Shown here: one piece after another, positions 52,834-63,104 of the stretch
How positions within the stretch are numbered: the first letter of the stretch is position 1
How the letters are laid out: each line of letters begins with the position of its first letter
Source: Bacillota bacterium
GTDB taxonomy: Bacteria > Bacillota > Clostridia > Peptostreptococcales > Anaerovoracaceae
Direction of reading: 5' to 3'
DNA: 64,000 nt
Assembly (NCBI GenBank): GCA_017445315.1
Contig: JAFSUI010000024.1
Span: forward strand, 1 to 64,000
The notes under the pieces: generated by a model
Databases searched by the model: none
Told to the model about the DNA's origin: nothing
Seen by the model: only the letters and a program-made list of their open reading frames with translations
Position numbers and translations under genes: made by a program

Positions 52834-53700
52834 CTATTTTGCGGGCTTTGATGTAAAAATCGAGTAAATAGTAAGGGCCATAACCAGCAAAAGCACTATA
52901 TTTAGCATAGTTGGGCTTATTGAGAGCGCTATAGTGACACCTATAATTGCGCCTATTGCCCCAAAAATAACCGCAGAAACAGCCATCTTTTGATGGTATT
53001 TTCCGCCCTTTATGATATTAAATCCCCCGGAAAGAGGTCCAAAATACCCAACAGACTGCACCATCGTAAGCGTGCTTAAGGGAGATAGCCCAAGGATAAG
53101 AAATAGCGCCGTCCAAGTCGGCTTCATCGGGATCCCAAACATATTTATGAGACCTGTAACAAAGCAGAGCGTAACCGCGATTATAAGCTTGATACCTGTA
53201 AGTGATGTCGCTGTTCCCGATGCACCTTTTGAAATAATAATTCTTATAACCAAAATTACAAAAGATATAGCGAGTGCCACCGCCATAATTTTTTTGATCT
53301 TGGCGCCGTCTATCCTGTTAACAAGCCTACTTCCGATATAGCTCCCTATGGAAATAGCTATAGCGCACGGAATCAGAGTCCATATGTCTATCGCATCGGC
53401 TTTTCTTAAGAGCGTAAAAGAAAAGATTGCGCATGGCATAAGGCAGCACGCAACCAAAGTTCCCGGAAGCTCCTCGTCCGCCATAAGTTTAAACTTTTTG
53501 ATTGTAAGAGTATTAAGAAGAAAATCCGAAATACCGGATGCTCCAAAGAAATAAATAATCATCTCTATCGGTGCAAGAAAAGAAAGCTTCCCCCTTTCCT
53601 CGCGGAAAGCCTCTTTATCTTTACTTGCCCTATACAGAATGGCAACCGCATAGCAAATGCCGCCAATCAGAAGAATGATACTTAAAACGTTTTGAATCAA
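52834..53700 (-). CDS. TauE/SafE-family permease
   Basis: 288 residues, about eight helices in two repeats, with YFFGASGISDFLLNTLTIKK and GLSPLSTLTMVQSVGYFGPL matching the TauE/SafE (DUF81) anion-exporter family. Substrates in the family are sulfite, sulfoacetate and organosulfur anions; here unknown. The apparent start is TTG at 53700 with GAAGGG rather far upstream, so the N-terminus is uncertain. Lies 31 bp after the lipoprotein gene. Confidence 0.83.
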   Translation of the reverse strand: MIQNVLSIILLIGGICYAVAILYRASKDKEAFREERGKLSFLAPIEMIIYFFGASGISDFLLNTLTIKKFKLMADEELPGTLVACCLMPCAIFSFTLLRKADAIDIWTLIPCAIAISIGSYIGSRLVNRIDGAKIKKIMAVALAISFVILVIRIIISKGASGTATSLTGIKLIIAVTLCFVTGLINMFGIPMKPTWTALFLILGLSPLSTLTMVQSVGYFGPLSGGFNIIKGGKYHQKMAVSAVIFGAIGAIIGVTIALSISPTMLNIVLLLVMALTIYSIFTSKPAK

Positions 53701-53731
53701 GCCTATAAACTATCCCTTCGCTTATATACTT

Positions 53732-54508
53732 CTAATTTTTTAGTTCACCAAGTATCTTATCGTTTTTATAGACTACTGGCAAGGGGTCTCCCTCCTCCAC
53801 AGTATAATCCGCCCTCGCAGAAAAAACATCTATAAGCTCTGCCTCATCCTTTAAAAGAGTAATGACAAAGGGTTCCCCAAAAGCAATTTTCTCAACAAAG
53901 ACATAATTGCTATCTACGAGTTCGCTGTCCTTACAATCAATCAAAATGCCTGTGTGGCCCACAAAAGCCTTTTCATCCTCATAGGTTTTAAAGGCAATGC
54001 TAATTATCGAGCACTTATCGCTATCAACAGCGAGTCCGTATTTTGCCCATTTATCGGATAAGGCCTGAGAAAAGCCGCTCTGCGTGATATCGGTCTCTCC
54101 AAACAATGTCGTAAAAAGAGTCTTCTTATCTTTTAGGATGCTGAACTCCTCGTTATTCATAATGGCATCAACATCAAACATCAGGTAGTCGCCGGCATAT
54201 TCTTCCTCAAGGCTGTCATATTTGATTAAATCTCCCGCAAGAAGCATCACCGTCATACGACAGTCCGCATCGCTAAAGCCCGACACGTCGGATTCATTGG
54301 ATGACTCGGAAGACGCCATATCCTTCACCCACTTTTCAAAAACATCAACATTGGACAATCCTGCATCCTTAAGTATCTCGCAAACCTCGGACACATTTTC
54401 TTCAGTTATATTTCCCGTCTCAATAAGTTTGGTGTCCTTGGCGCCACATCCCGTAACAAACGCAATCACTAGAACCAAAATAACAATCGCAGTAATTCTC
54501 TTTTTCAT
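53732..54508 (-). CDS. Lipoprotein, DUF4300-like
   Basis: 258 residues. Lipoprotein signal (IVILVLVIAFVTGC), then an alpha/beta domain with GNITEENVSEVCEILKDAGL, DCRMTVMLLAGDLI and FVGHTGILIDCKDSEL that resembles DUF4300 proteins of Firmicutes. Surface-attached; function unknown. GAGGAAGG precedes the ATG. Same strand and close to the TauE-like permease. Confidence 0.8.
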   Translation of the reverse strand: MKKRITAIVILVLVIAFVTGCGAKDTKLIETGNITEENVSEVCEILKDAGLSNVDVFEKWVKDMASSESSNESDVSGFSDADCRMTVMLLAGDLIKYDSLEEEYAGDYLMFDVDAIMNNEEFSILKDKKTLFTTLFGETDITQSGFSQALSDKWAKYGLAVDSDKCSIISIAFKTYEDEKAFVGHTGILIDCKDSELVDSNYVFVEKIAFGEPFVITLLKDEAELIDVFSARADYTVEEGDPLPVVYKNDKILGELKN

Positions 54509-54632
54509 TTTCCTTCCTCTAGTCCAATATTCTTTAAGTCAAAATAATTTCTCACAAGAGCCATTATAGTATTCCAAGTTGCAAGTCTCAAATTAAGTTT
54601 TAGTTACGATTTTTTTACGACAAGTTCATAAA

Positions 54633-54689
54633 AAAGAACCCCGTATAGTTACGAGGTCCAAAAAGGTGGTGGAGTTTAAGGGGTTCTTT
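54633..54689 (-). terminator. Terminator of the DUF4143 gene
   Basis: AAAGAACCCC/GGGGTTCTTT 10-bp stem closing a larger structured loop; followed by TTTTATG on the minus strand. Confidence 0.75.
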
Positions 54690-54760
54690 ACGAACGGCGC
54701 TTTTATATGAACACCCTGACGAGCATTGCGCGATGCTGTTGCTCTCGTATATTGAAAAAC

Positions 54761-56050
54761 TTATGGCGCTAATGATGTAATAGGTGTGATTATAATACCT
54801 GTTTCTTTATCCACCACGACTGCCTCCTGATGTCCGACTATAACACACATGAATTTTGGCTTTTTGTGCACGTTTTTATAGAACTTAATTAAGCTTTCCT
54901 TGGCTTCATCTATTCTCCTGTCACTAAGTTTAATCTCAAACGCCGCGTATTCACCGTCACGGAATTCAATTATAGCATCCACCTCATCGCCGGATTCGTT
55001 GTCTCTAAAGTGGTATAATTCGCCACCTAAGAACTCTGCATATATCCTTAAATCTCTTTCTACAAGAGCTTCAAACAATAGTCCAAAGGTTTCAAGATCC
55101 ATCAACAATTTATCAGCGTTTAGGTTAAGCGCCGCACAGGCAATAGAAGGATCCGCGAGATGGCGCTTTGATGATTTTCCCACACGCTTTGAAGAACGAT
55201 AATTAATCGCATAGGCAGGTTGATTGCACGTCATATATAAATCGTCAAGTACAGAAATATAGTCGGATATTGTATGCCTGCTCTCTATCAATTGAGCTTC
55301 ATTTTCATATTCTTCTATATCTCTAACAAGAGTAGCATCGCCAACTACGGTAGATTCATTTCTTGCCAAGGAGCGTATTAACATGCGCATCTTATTTGCA
55401 TCCCTTTTTCGATCCTTTCTCTCATGCATATCCTTCTTCACTACAGACTCAATGTAACTGGAAGGTAGGACACCGATATCACTATCATTAGTTGTCAGGT
55501 TTTCTGGCCATCCTCCGCGCACTATATATTTTGCAAGCTCTTCTAATTCCACTTTGCGAATGTATTTACCTTGCAAAACACCTTCTTTCATTTGTGAAAT
55601 AGAAGCGGCGCCATCAGAGTTATTAGATTCAAGTAAACTCATGGGATGCATCCGAATTGTGTTTATTCTTCCGGTGCCTGAATGGAATACTTCACTTGCC
55701 AATTCATCATCTTCTCCGCTTAATGAAGTCGATCCTGTAAGTATGAACTTTCCTTTCTTTTTATCACTATCGCATTCATGTCTGACAGAATCCCAGATAC
55801 TAGGTACTATTTGCCATTCATCAATCAGTTGCGGCCATTCGTTTTTAAAGATGTATTTTGGATCAATTGCAGCTAGGTCTCTTTGACTTTTTTCCGTTAG
55901 GTAACTGACACTGTTGGCGTGGTTTAATGCTGTCCATGTTTTTCCACACCATTTTGGTCCCTCAATTGAAATGGCTCCAAATATGTTTAAGTATCTTGTG
56001 ATGTTTTCATCAATTAGACGCGGCATATAGCCTTCTTTTGTTAAATACAT
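54761..56050 (-). CDS. DUF4143-type AAA ATPase
   Basis: 429 residues. N-terminal AAA domain with Walker A EGPKWCGKTWTAL and Walker B region WPQLIDEWQIVP, sensor-like GKFILTGSTSL, then a winged-helix segment and a C-terminal DUF4143 domain containing a PD-(D/E)xK-like core (EVDAIIEF, AAFEIKLS). These proteins are widespread, often singletons, and of unknown role; links to toxin-antitoxin or mobile DNA have been suggested. GGAGG precedes the ATG. Upstream lie three copies of a -10-like repeat. Confidence 0.9.
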   Translation of the reverse strand: MYLTKEGYMPRLIDENITRYLNIFGAISIEGPKWCGKTWTALNHANSVSYLTEKSQRDLAAIDPKYIFKNEWPQLIDEWQIVPSIWDSVRHECDSDKKKGKFILTGSTSLSGEDDELASEVFHSGTGRINTIRMHPMSLLESNNSDGAASISQMKEGVLQGKYIRKVELEELAKYIVRGGWPENLTTNDSDIGVLPSSYIESVVKKDMHERKDRKRDANKMRMLIRSLARNESTVVGDATLVRDIEEYENEAQLIESRHTISDYISVLDDLYMTCNQPAYAINYRSSKRVGKSSKRHLADPSIACAALNLNADKLLMDLETFGLLFEALVERDLRIYAEFLGGELYHFRDNESGDEVDAIIEFRDGEYAAFEIKLSDRRIDEAKESLIKFYKNVHKKPKFMCVIVGHQEAVVVDKETGIIITPITSLAP

Positions 56051-56077
56051 AGCAATACCTCCAAGTAGATTCTACCA

Positions 56078-56133
56078 GTTTATTATACACTTTTCAAGAG
56101 GTTTATTATACACTTTTCGTAAAAATCATTATA
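56078..56133 (-). promoter_or_regulatory. Three 23-bp-spaced -10-like boxes upstream of the DUF4143 gene
   Basis: GTTTATTATACACTTTTC is repeated at 56078-56095 and 56101-56118, with a partial third copy ending at 56133. On the coding strand this gives GTGTATAAT twice and ATGTATAAT once, with TATAAT exactly 23 bp apart. Tandem promoters or an operator array. Confidence 0.65.
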
Positions 56134-56256
56134 CATATTTCGGTTAGACCTACGTCCAATATGCTTACTGATTCATCGAAATCTTGAGTGTCCAGAGGGC
56201 TATTGCCCTTTGGACCATTGGCACCTTGCCACTCGGTGCGATAAACCGGTTCCGAT
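56134..56256. other. Hairpin-rich intergenic DNA
   Basis: No gene. Contains GTCCAGAGGG/CCCTTTGGAC and GCACC/GGTGC hairpins and an AACCGGTT palindrome, so a structured RNA or repeat is possible. I do not recognise a known family. Confidence 0.4.
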
Positions 56257-56262
56257 AAAAAG

Positions 56263-56282
56263 GCCTCCCTGTGAAGGGAGGC
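56263..56282 (-). terminator. Terminator of the collagen-like gene
   Basis: GCCTCCCT/AGGGAGGC with a GTGA loop; TTTTTATC follows on the minus strand. Confidence 0.92.
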
Positions 56283-56309
56283 TGTAACAATTATAATTGC
56301 CAGATACGA

Positions 56310-58329
56310 TTATCTGTACCATTCTACATCATACCAAATGAATGTAGTATTAGTGTTTGTGATGATTGTACCAACTAGGCTTTTATCCGTTGAATAATAA
56401 TAGTTATTTATACCCACTGAATTTTGACCCACGATTCCGGTATATGTAGTCATTAATGTTATCGACTTTGTCAGTGCGTTTGCTGCATTAGCTGGGTCCG
56501 AAATACCGTATGTACGCATTTCGGAATGTCCTGCATATTCTACGTCTCCTTGACCAACTGTAACTCTTGTACCCCATATATATTTGTACGAGAATGTTTT
56601 TCCCGTAGGTGTCCAGCTTGTAGGATTCGGAAGTGTAGCTGAAGTTAGTCCTGAATTATGGAATGCCCTTGCACCGATTGCAGTTATGGTATTAGGTATT
56701 ACAACGGTTTTAAGCGATGTCTTACCGGCAAAACCACTATCCGCAATCTTTGTTATAGTTTTTCCTGACAAGTCCTCGTCCTTTACGGTATCAGGAACAA
56801 CGTCTGGTATAGTTAGAGAGTCTCTTTCAAAGCTACGTGCTGCACCCACTGCAACAACGTCACCTTCGAGGAGATAATATATGAGATCTCCATCTTGAAC
56901 TTGTTTTATTACACCGCTGCCTAATGAACCTGCCATAAGAACTATTGTCTCAACCTGTCCATTGGTATAGGTTACTTCTATATTCCCGTCTTGGGTCATG
57001 GCTGTTTTCTCAACCACGACTCCTGTGTTATCGGTAGTAGTTAACTCACCAGGGTCGCCTTTTTCACCCTTCACATTTCCAAGGTTTTTTTCTGTGCCAT
57101 CTGTAAATGTCAGAACGAGTTTTCCATCTTCTATCTTGGCGTTAGATATTCCTTTTCCTGCTGCACCTGCAGCTCCTTGTGCACCATCTGCGCCTTTTAC
57201 TACGCCAAGCGAAGCTGTGGTGTTATCGGAATATGTTAGAACGAGCTCTCCGCTCGGGTTGATTGCAGCAGCAGTAACAACTCTTCCGGCATCTCCGGCG
57301 TCACCTTTATCACCTTTGTCACCTTTTTCGCCCTTTTCGCCTTGAGCTCCGGTGTCGCCCTTTTCGCCCTTTTCGCCTTGGGCTCCGGTATCGCCCTTTT
57401 CGCCCTTTTCGCCTTGGGCTCCGGTATCGCCCTTTTCGCCCTTTTCGCCTTGGGCTCCGGTGTCGCCCTTTTCGCCCTTTGCACCTTGGGCTCCGGTGTC
57501 GCCCTTTTCGCCCTTTTCGCCTTGGGCTCCGACATCACCCTTTTCGCCCTTTTCGCCTTGGGCTCCGACATCACCCTTTTCGCCCTTTTCGCCTTGGGCT
57601 CCGGTTTCTCCGATATCACCTTTTTCTCCTTGGATTCCTTGAGCTCCGGTGTCACCTTTGTCGCCCTTGGCACCATCAGTGCCATCTTTTCCGTCAACGC
57701 CATCTTTACCGTCGACTCCGTCTTTACCTGCGATGCCGGCTACGCCTTGTTGGCCAGTCGCTCCGGTAGTTCCACGAACTATACCTAGATTATTGGATGT
57801 GCCATCAGAATATGCAATTACAAGTTGTCCGGATCCATTTATGCTGACGTTACTTATCCCTCTTCCATCGGCACCTGCTATACCTTGCGCGCCCGCGGGT
57901 CCTATTGCACCTTCAGGGATATTTGATATCGCAGTTTCAACTTTAGCAACCCACTCTTTATTTATTACTGTTCCGGCGTTTATAGTATCACCTGCGGCCG
58001 TTGTTAGGATTAAGTCGCCATCTTTATTTATGGCAACTCCAGTAACAACTGACTTATCAAACCACACCTGGTCTATTACGTTTCCTGCATCTATGGAATT
58101 ACCGTCCGAGAGCAATAAAATAAGATCCCCTTCATCGGAAATCTTTGCATCTTGAATAATTCCGGATAGACCGTCACCTAAATAAGCCTTTACCGTATTT
58201 CCTGCAATAAACTTAGCAAGAAGGCCAGAAGTAAGAAGCGAGAGTAATAAAAGTAAAATTATTAATGCTACAGTACCCCCCCCCGATTTTATTCTTTAAC
58301 TTTGATTCAGGGTTTCTATTAGGTTCCAT
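56310..58329 (-). CDS. Collagen-like surface protein, out of frame at a poly-G tract
   Basis: The good start is the ATG at 58329 (GAGGAGG upstream), followed by MEPNRNPESKLKNKIGGG. A run of nine G (58276-58284 on the plus strand as C) shifts this frame to a stop at 58213; the remaining 56310-58295 frame is open but has no start. With eight or eleven G the frames join, giving about 672 residues: a membrane segment (VALIILLLLLSLLTSGLLAK), beta modules of the form DGDLILTTAAGD, a Gly-X-Y collagen region with a 12-residue repeat, and a BspA-like leucine-rich domain (SLKTVVIPNTITAIGARAFH). Either a phase-variable gene in the OFF state or a homopolymer sequencing error. Confidence 0.85.
57321..57608 (-). 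repeat. Eight 36-bp tandem repeats encoding Gly-X-Y
   Basis: Eight copies of a 36-bp unit (CCCTTTTCGCCCTTTTCGCC core), each coding 12 residues GDTGAQGEKGEK with variants at two positions. Copies begin at 57321, 57357, 57393, 57429, 57465, 57501, 57537 and 57573. Near-identity implies copy-number change by recombination. Confidence 0.95.
58276..58284 (-). repeat. Poly-G tract (nine) in the 5' coding region
   Basis: Nine consecutive C on the plus strand (G in the mRNA), 45 bases into the frame from the ATG at 58329. In-frame length would be 8 or 11. Confidence 0.9.
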
Positions 58330-58379
58330 ATAGTTCCTCCTCAATAAAAGCATACTAGAAATATACAGATAGCCACTTA

Positions 58380-58409
58380 ATTATATCACAATAATCTGTG
58401 TATTTACAA
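58380..58409 (-). promoter_or_regulatory. Promoter of the collagen-like gene
   Basis: Minus strand TTGTAA (58404-58409), 18-bp spacer, TATAAT (58380-58385). Confidence 0.7.
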
Positions 58410-58487
58410 ATTTTACAGTATGGGAAACTATCTCATTTACTCCGATGCCCTCTCGGGTTCGAGCCCCTTCCATTCTACGCATAACAA

Positions 58488-58511
58488 AATGACCTCCTAA
58501 TGGAGGTCATT
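58488..58511 (-). terminator. Terminator of tRNA-Ala
   Basis: AATGACCTCC/GGAGGTCATT perfect 10-bp stem, 4-base loop, then TTTTGTTATG on the minus strand; 6 bases after the tRNA CCA end. Confidence 0.92.
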
Positions 58512-58517
58512 ATGTTA

Positions 58518-58593
58518 TGGTGGAGCGTACGAGGATCGAACTCGTGACCTCATGACTGCCAGTCATGCGCGCTCCCAGCTGCGCTAACGCCCC
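58518..58593 (-). tRNA. tRNA-Ala (anticodon GGC)
   Basis: 76 bases with encoded CCA. Acceptor GGGGCGT/ACGCTCC includes the G3-U70 pair that marks alanine tRNAs; D arm TAGCGCAGCTGGGAGCGC; anticodon arm CATGA CTGGCAG TCATG with anticodon GGC; T arm CACGAGTTCGATCCTCGTA. Monocistronic, with its own promoter and terminator. It reads GCC/GCU codons. Confidence 0.98.
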
Positions 58594-58631
58594 ACACAAT
58601 CAATCTTTAGCCGACAAATGTCAGCAAACGT

Positions 58632-58660
58632 ATTTTATCATGTGGGGCATTGTTTGTAAA
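58632..58660 (-). promoter_or_regulatory. tRNA-Ala promoter
   Basis: Minus strand TTTACA (58655-58660), 17-bp spacer, TAAAAT (58632-58637); start about 30 bases before the tRNA 5' end. Confidence 0.8.
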
Positions 58661-58685
58661 GCAAGGCTATCGCGTAAAAGCGCCA

Positions 58686-61600
58686 CTAACTTCTACGCTT
58701 ACGACTAATTGCAGCAATGCATGCCGTGATGACTGTCACACCACTCAGCATAATATTACTTGCAAGATTATGAGGATCGCCCGTCTTTGGAACACTGACT
58801 TTTGGAGGATCTGTTGGTGCCGATGGATTTTCTGGTTCTGGTTCCGGTTCCGGTTCGGGCTCTGGTTCCGGTTCTGGCGGATTCTCTGTACTCGGTATCT
58901 CCGGAATCTCTGGTTCAGGTTCCGGCTCGGGCTCCGGTTCAGGCTCGGGTTCAGGTTCAGGTTCCGGCTCCGGCTCCGGCTCTGGCTCAGGTTCAGGTTC
59001 CGGCTCGGGTTCAGGCTCGGGTTCCGGCTCAGGTTCAGGCTCGGGTTCCGGCTCGGGTTCCGGTTCTGGCTCCGGTTCTGGCTCGGGTTCTGGCTCCGGT
59101 TCAGGCATATCGTCGGTTATGGTTTCTAAATCAATAAATCCCCTTCTACTCTTTTCATCTACAGTGAATCTGAACTTTTGAAGTATATAATCCGCATTTT
59201 GTTCACACCTAAGTTCTTCAATCACATAGTCACCGTATGGCAGGGCTCCGTAGTTCCTATCCGCCTCTGCCTTGGATCCAAACTCTCCCGTTCCAAACCA
59301 TACACCCATGCGTATATCATCTGCTCTCTCTTCAATTTCTTCAAGCGTAACAAAAACTTCTTCGCCTTCTTCTCCAAGCAAATCATCAAACGGATTGAGC
59401 ATGCGCTCACCGGACTGCGTTTCATTTTCGTCAAGCTCATCTGCTGTTCTTCTATCCCTGGTGGAAAAATATCCATTCTTATCCGTCACCACGACATGGC
59501 GCTCTCCCGTTGCTAGGCTTGTAATAACAAATGGCACAAGCGAAAACCTCTCCGATGTGGTATCCGCAATCTTTGTTCCCGCCACATCCGATCTATATAC
59601 GTAGTTTTCAAATTGCAAGATGGATTTCCACTCATCGTCCTCATAGGAACAAAGCTTTCCGTCCTCGGTAATCTTAAACCTATGCTCCGTTCTATCGGTT
59701 CTCTGATACGAGCTATTTGTTTTTGATTCTCTTATCGTATATGTTCCGTACGGAAGGTCTCTAACCAATGTCTCCGCGGTATATGCATTCTTTTCTTCAT
59801 TCCAATGCACCACTATTTTTCCGATGTCTTCACCAGGTGAAACCAGTTTCACCTTTCCGCTTGCGATAAGTTCATCAAAGTCCGAACCGTCCCAGTCAAC
59901 ATCTTCACTGGACGATATATCACTTCTCACAAGAACAGGCTTTGCGGATGCGTTCTTGATTATCATCTCAATTCCTTCAAGCGATGCCCCTTCCATAGCT
60001 TCGGACTTCAAAAGTTCTTTATCAGTTTTAATTATTTGAACACCGCCTCTTATCGGAGTCTCTTTTAATTTCACATCTGTCTTATCTAGTATTTTGCCTT
60101 CGCCCGGATTTTTATCGGTAATATCAAAATCAACTCTCCATTCCGGATTCATAAGATAACCTTCGCTGGCCTTTGTTTCTTTGGCGTAGTATTTACCTAC
60201 AGGAAGAAGATTGGCTATGGTCGTCATATTTCCATTTGCATCTGTCTTTATTACGCCACCTTTGCTGGCCGGTATTGCGGCACTGTTTTCTACACGCGTT
60301 CCATCCTTTAACTCAATAGTTTTTCCGCTATTGTTGTAAATGGTTATTTCGGCACCCTCAAGCGTTGCATCTCCTTCCGATGTATTAACATCTAGATGCG
60401 CATCGATTTTGCTGAACTTAACGCCGCTATACATATGCTCGTTTTTCACTTCAATCACGTTTGCTGTATAACAAATATATTCCGGTTTCTCTGTCGTCCA
60501 AACGAAATTGGCGTTTTGTGGATTTCCTGAACCCTCAACCACTCTACCATCAATCGTAAAACCGAGCGGCACAAAGCCTTCTGGTGCATCCACTTCCGAA
60601 AGACGATATGATCCAAGCGGCCAGATGGTCTTCTTGGAAGAATCAACAAAAAGCTCCGAACTCTTGTATTTATTATTGGATAACAAATGATTCTTATCTG
60701 TTAGAAGGCTATTCTTCTCTCCTTCAACCTTGGTGGTAAAGAACCATGTTTTATTGGCCTTTCCGGACCAATTGTTATTTGCCCAAAACTCCAATTTGAA
60801 AACAGCAGGGATATCAATCGGAAGCGATCCGTCCTTTGATTTCTTTTCTATCATTATTCCGGTTGGATTGCTTATCGGATCATCAATATATACTATTTCC
60901 ACAGGGGTCACCTCACCCGCTACAACCGATGCAGTTTTAACAGCGGAGGCAGCAGAAGGAAGCTTATGTCCCTTAGGAGCCTTGAGTTCTTTTACAAAGT
61001 ATGTGCCTTCATCTAGTTCAATCGTATCCGTTACACCATTTGATTTTGTCTCCAAAATGCTGATTGGATTTCCACGATTTTCATTTGTTGCTGCCGAAGC
61101 TTCCGCTTCAGTCCCATAGACACCAAATACCGCGCCGTCCAAACTGTAGTTTGAATTTCCTTCGGTTACGTCAGGGCCAGATGATTGTTTCTTAACAAGC
61201 AAATATCCCGGGAGTTTCTTAGGCTGATTGTCAGTCACGGCAATTACATACATATGAGATTCTTTAACTTCTGCCAAGGACTCTGTCCACCCTACCATTG
61301 CATTACTCTTTGCTTTCTGGTAGGCATACTCTCTCCATGTGTCGCTGTCATTTACAACTCCGTCACCGTTGACATCTTCATATACACCATCATTGTTTTT
61401 ATCGACCTTGCTCCCCCAACCGTACTCATCGCTTAGCTGGTCAGTCCTCGGAGAATGGAACTCATAGGTCGGCGTATAATTTGGATAACTAAACTCACCA
61501 AAGAGATGCTCAAAGGAATCCAAAAGATATCTTGAGCCACCCCAAGAATAAGGCGCAACCCAGTTTGCAAATATCCACCTATCCCAACGCGGACCTGTAG

Positions 61601-63104
61601 TTGTAGCAACAACCTGCCATTCCCATGCAATACCAACTACTCTTGCGTAGTTCCCCGCAGGATCATCCTCTAGCGCTCTATCGCAGGCCGTCTTGATAAG
61701 ACTCTTAAGCAAATCCTTGAAGTCGCTTTTTGATGTTGCGTACGAGCCAGTGTAATACTGAAAATCACTTGAGCCATGACCTATAGAAACAAGTTCCTCT
61801 TGCATCTTGCTTTCAATCTTGTCATACCAATAATCCACATGAGCATCGGATATACTTCCACCTCTACGCATAACAGGCTGAGCGGTTTCGTTTCCGGCGC
61901 CCGGCGTCGTATCGTCTTCCCAACCACCTTGATCAAAATAGACATATGATTTGGATCCATATCCCTTTAACCCAGATGTTGCATCTTCAAATACTGAACC
62001 TGCGGCTCCGCCCGCGCCATCAGCAATGTGAAAATCTTTATCGCTTCCTTCATCTTCTGAATCGGAATTATTATCGTCATTCATATTATCGTCATCAATT
62101 CCTTCATCACTCTCTTCTTCAGAAATGACTATATCTCTTCCATACTCACTGAGCTTTCCACTGATAATAAGACCCGAAACAACAGCTGCCGCCTCCGATG
62201 TCGTATCTACATCAACCGTATAATCAATAGTTTCGCCGTAATTTGATATGCCATTTCTCGCTCCTGCGATAATAGCACCCGAAACTCCACCGGGCACGGT
62301 AAACCTTGCATCAATTCCATTGTTACCTGCCGCACCGACGACAGTTATTCCCTTTTCCAGCGCCTCGTTTATACTGTCCTCAATTACAAAACTGTCAGCT
62401 GTCTTAAAAGCAGAAATAGAAAGATGAATTACTCTGACGTTCTCCTCGATGGCGAGCTTTATTGCAGCATATACAGAAGAGATATCGCCTATTCCATTAT
62501 CGCCCACGGCTTTGACGGAAAGAATCTTGGCTTCAGGCGCAAATCTTTTAATTATATTAATCGTCTTTTGTCCGTGTCCGTTATTATCTTCTCCGTTATC
62601 CCCAAGAACAGAAACTATTTTGTCTGCGCTTACTGCACCCGTATCGATAACCGCAACGTCATACGTGATTCCGCTAGCGGTATGACTTTCTGCTTCCTTG
62701 AATGGATTTTCGGTTTCAGTCATATCGCCACCTGCGTCTTTTGCGCCATCGCCCTCTGCTATAGCGACTACGCTATCCACCTCAACAGAGTCAAAGATTT
62801 TTATCAGGCGTAAATACCCGGCCTTTGCATCTTCCTCTGTCTCATATTGAATAAGCAATACACCATCTAGCTCTGCAATCACAGGCTCCCCTTCTATGAG
62901 CGATATATCGCCTCTTACGATCAGTCTCTTTGACGAAAAATCTATATCCGGAAGTTCCGCCTTCTCATCGCCCGGTTCCTCCGCTATAGGTTCTTGATCC
63001 TCTGCATCCTCTGCAAGCGCAACCGCTATATTTAACGGCATTGCCGCAAGGAGTACCATGAGCGTCGCCAGAAACACAACTAGTACTTTCCTCACATTTT
63101 GCAT
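58686..63104 (-). CDS. Cell-wall-anchored subtilase/Cna-B adhesin
   Basis: 1472 residues from the ATG at 63104 (AAAGGAG upstream). Signal peptide ([20 protein letters not shown]); S8 subtilase-like domain with Asp154 (AVIDTGA), His177 (NGHGQKT), Asn261 (AAGNNG) and Ser303 (TTSEAAAVV); an acidic linker; a domain with a dockerin/EF-hand-like loop [12 protein letters not shown]; several Cna-B/SpaA domains with E-box-like [16 protein letters not shown] and ETKASEGY for isopeptide bonds; a long (PE)n wall-spanning segment; and VPKTGD, hydrophobic helix and RKRRS, a sortase signal. Probably a surface adhesin or pilin-like protein; protease activity is plausible but the Ser motif (TSE) differs from GTSM. 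Confidence 0.93.
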   Translation of the reverse strand: MQNVRKVLVVFLATLMVLLAAMPLNIAVALAEDAEDQEPIAEEPGDEKAELPDIDFSSKRLIVRGDISLIEGEPVIAELDGVLLIQYETEEDAKAGYLRLIKIFDSVEVDSVVAIAEGDGAKDAGGDMTETENPFKEAESHTASGITYDVAVIDTGAVSADKIVSVLGDNGEDNNGHGQKTINIIKRFAPEAKILSVKAVGDNGIGDISSVYAAIKLAIEENVRVIHLSISAFKTADSFVIEDSINEALEKGITVVGAAGNNGIDARFTVPGGVSGAIIAGARNGISNYGETIDYTVDVDTTSEAAAVVSGLIISGKLSEYGRDIVISEEESDEGIDDDNMNDDNNSDSEDEGSDKDFHIADGAGGAAGSVFEDATSGLKGYGSKSYVYFDQGGWEDDTTPGAGNETAQPVMRRGGSISDAHVDYWYDKIESKMQEELVSIGHGSSDFQYYTGSYATSKSDFKDLLKSLIKTACDRALEDDPAGNYARVVGIAWEWQVVATTTGPRWDRWIFANWVAPYSWGGSRYLLDSFEHLFGEFSYPNYTPTYEFHSPRTDQLSDEYGWGSKVDKNNDGVYEDVNGDGVVNDSDTWREYAYQKAKSNAMVGWTESLAEVKESHMYVIAVTDNQPKKLPGYLLVKKQSSGPDVTEGNSNYSLDGAVFGVYGTEAEASAATNENRGNPISILETKSNGVTDTIELDEGTYFVKELKAPKGHKLPSAASAVKTASVVAGEVTPVEIVYIDDPISNPTGIMIEKKSKDGSLPIDIPAVFKLEFWANNNWSGKANKTWFFTTKVEGEKNSLLTDKNHLLSNNKYKSSELFVDSSKKTIWPLGSYRLSEVDAPEGFVPLGFTIDGRVVEGSGNPQNANFVWTTEKPEYICYTANVIEVKNEHMYSGVKFSKIDAHLDVNTSEGDATLEGAEITIYNNSGKTIELKDGTRVENSAAIPASKGGVIKTDANGNMTTIANLLPVGKYYAKETKASEGYLMNPEWRVDFDITDKNPGEGKILDKTDVKLKETPIRGGVQIIKTDKELLKSEAMEGASLEGIEMIIKNASAKPVLVRSDISSSEDVDWDGSDFDELIASGKVKLVSPGEDIGKIVVHWNEEKNAYTAETLVRDLPYGTYTIRESKTNSSYQRTDRTEHRFKITEDGKLCSYEDDEWKSILQFENYVYRSDVAGTKIADTTSERFSLVPFVITSLATGERHVVVTDKNGYFSTRDRRTADELDENETQSGERMLNPFDDLLGEEGEEVFVTLEEIEERADDIRMGVWFGTGEFGSKAEADRNYGALPYGDYVIEELRCEQNADYILQKFRFTVDEKSRRGFIDLETITDDMPEPEPEPEPEPEPEPEPEPEPEPEPEPEPEPEPEPEPEPEPEPEPEPEPEPEPEPEPEPEPEPEPEIPEIPSTENPPEPEPEPEPEPEPEPENPSAPTDPPKVSVPKTGDPHNLASNIMLSGVTVITACIAAISRKRRS
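58831..59106 (-). repeat. Hexanucleotide repeats encoding (Pro-Glu)n
   Basis: Long GGYTCN-type hexamer repeats in two blocks (about 58831-58878 and 58911-59106) encode roughly 40 Pro-Glu pairs, interrupted by [13 protein letters not shown] stiff wall spacer whose length can change by slippage. Confidence 0.92.

Noticed and set aside
57321..57608. CRISPR-like array of 36-bp units
   Set aside because: The units are contiguous with no unique spacers and lie inside a coding frame (Gly-X-Y); no cas gene is present.
57342..57788. Plus-strand frames through the collagen repeats
   Set aside because: Low-complexity translations of the 36-bp repeats in the wrong strand; no start signals.
58449..58484. 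tRNA-like fragment with GGGTTCGAGCCCC upstream of tRNA-Ala
   Set aside because: Only three T-stem pairs form and no acceptor or anticodon arm is visible; at best a degenerate remnant, not a gene.
58650..59129. Plus-strand Arg/Phe-rich frame across the (PE)n repeats
   Set aside because: An artefact of the hexanucleotide repeats; antisense to a clearly coding region.
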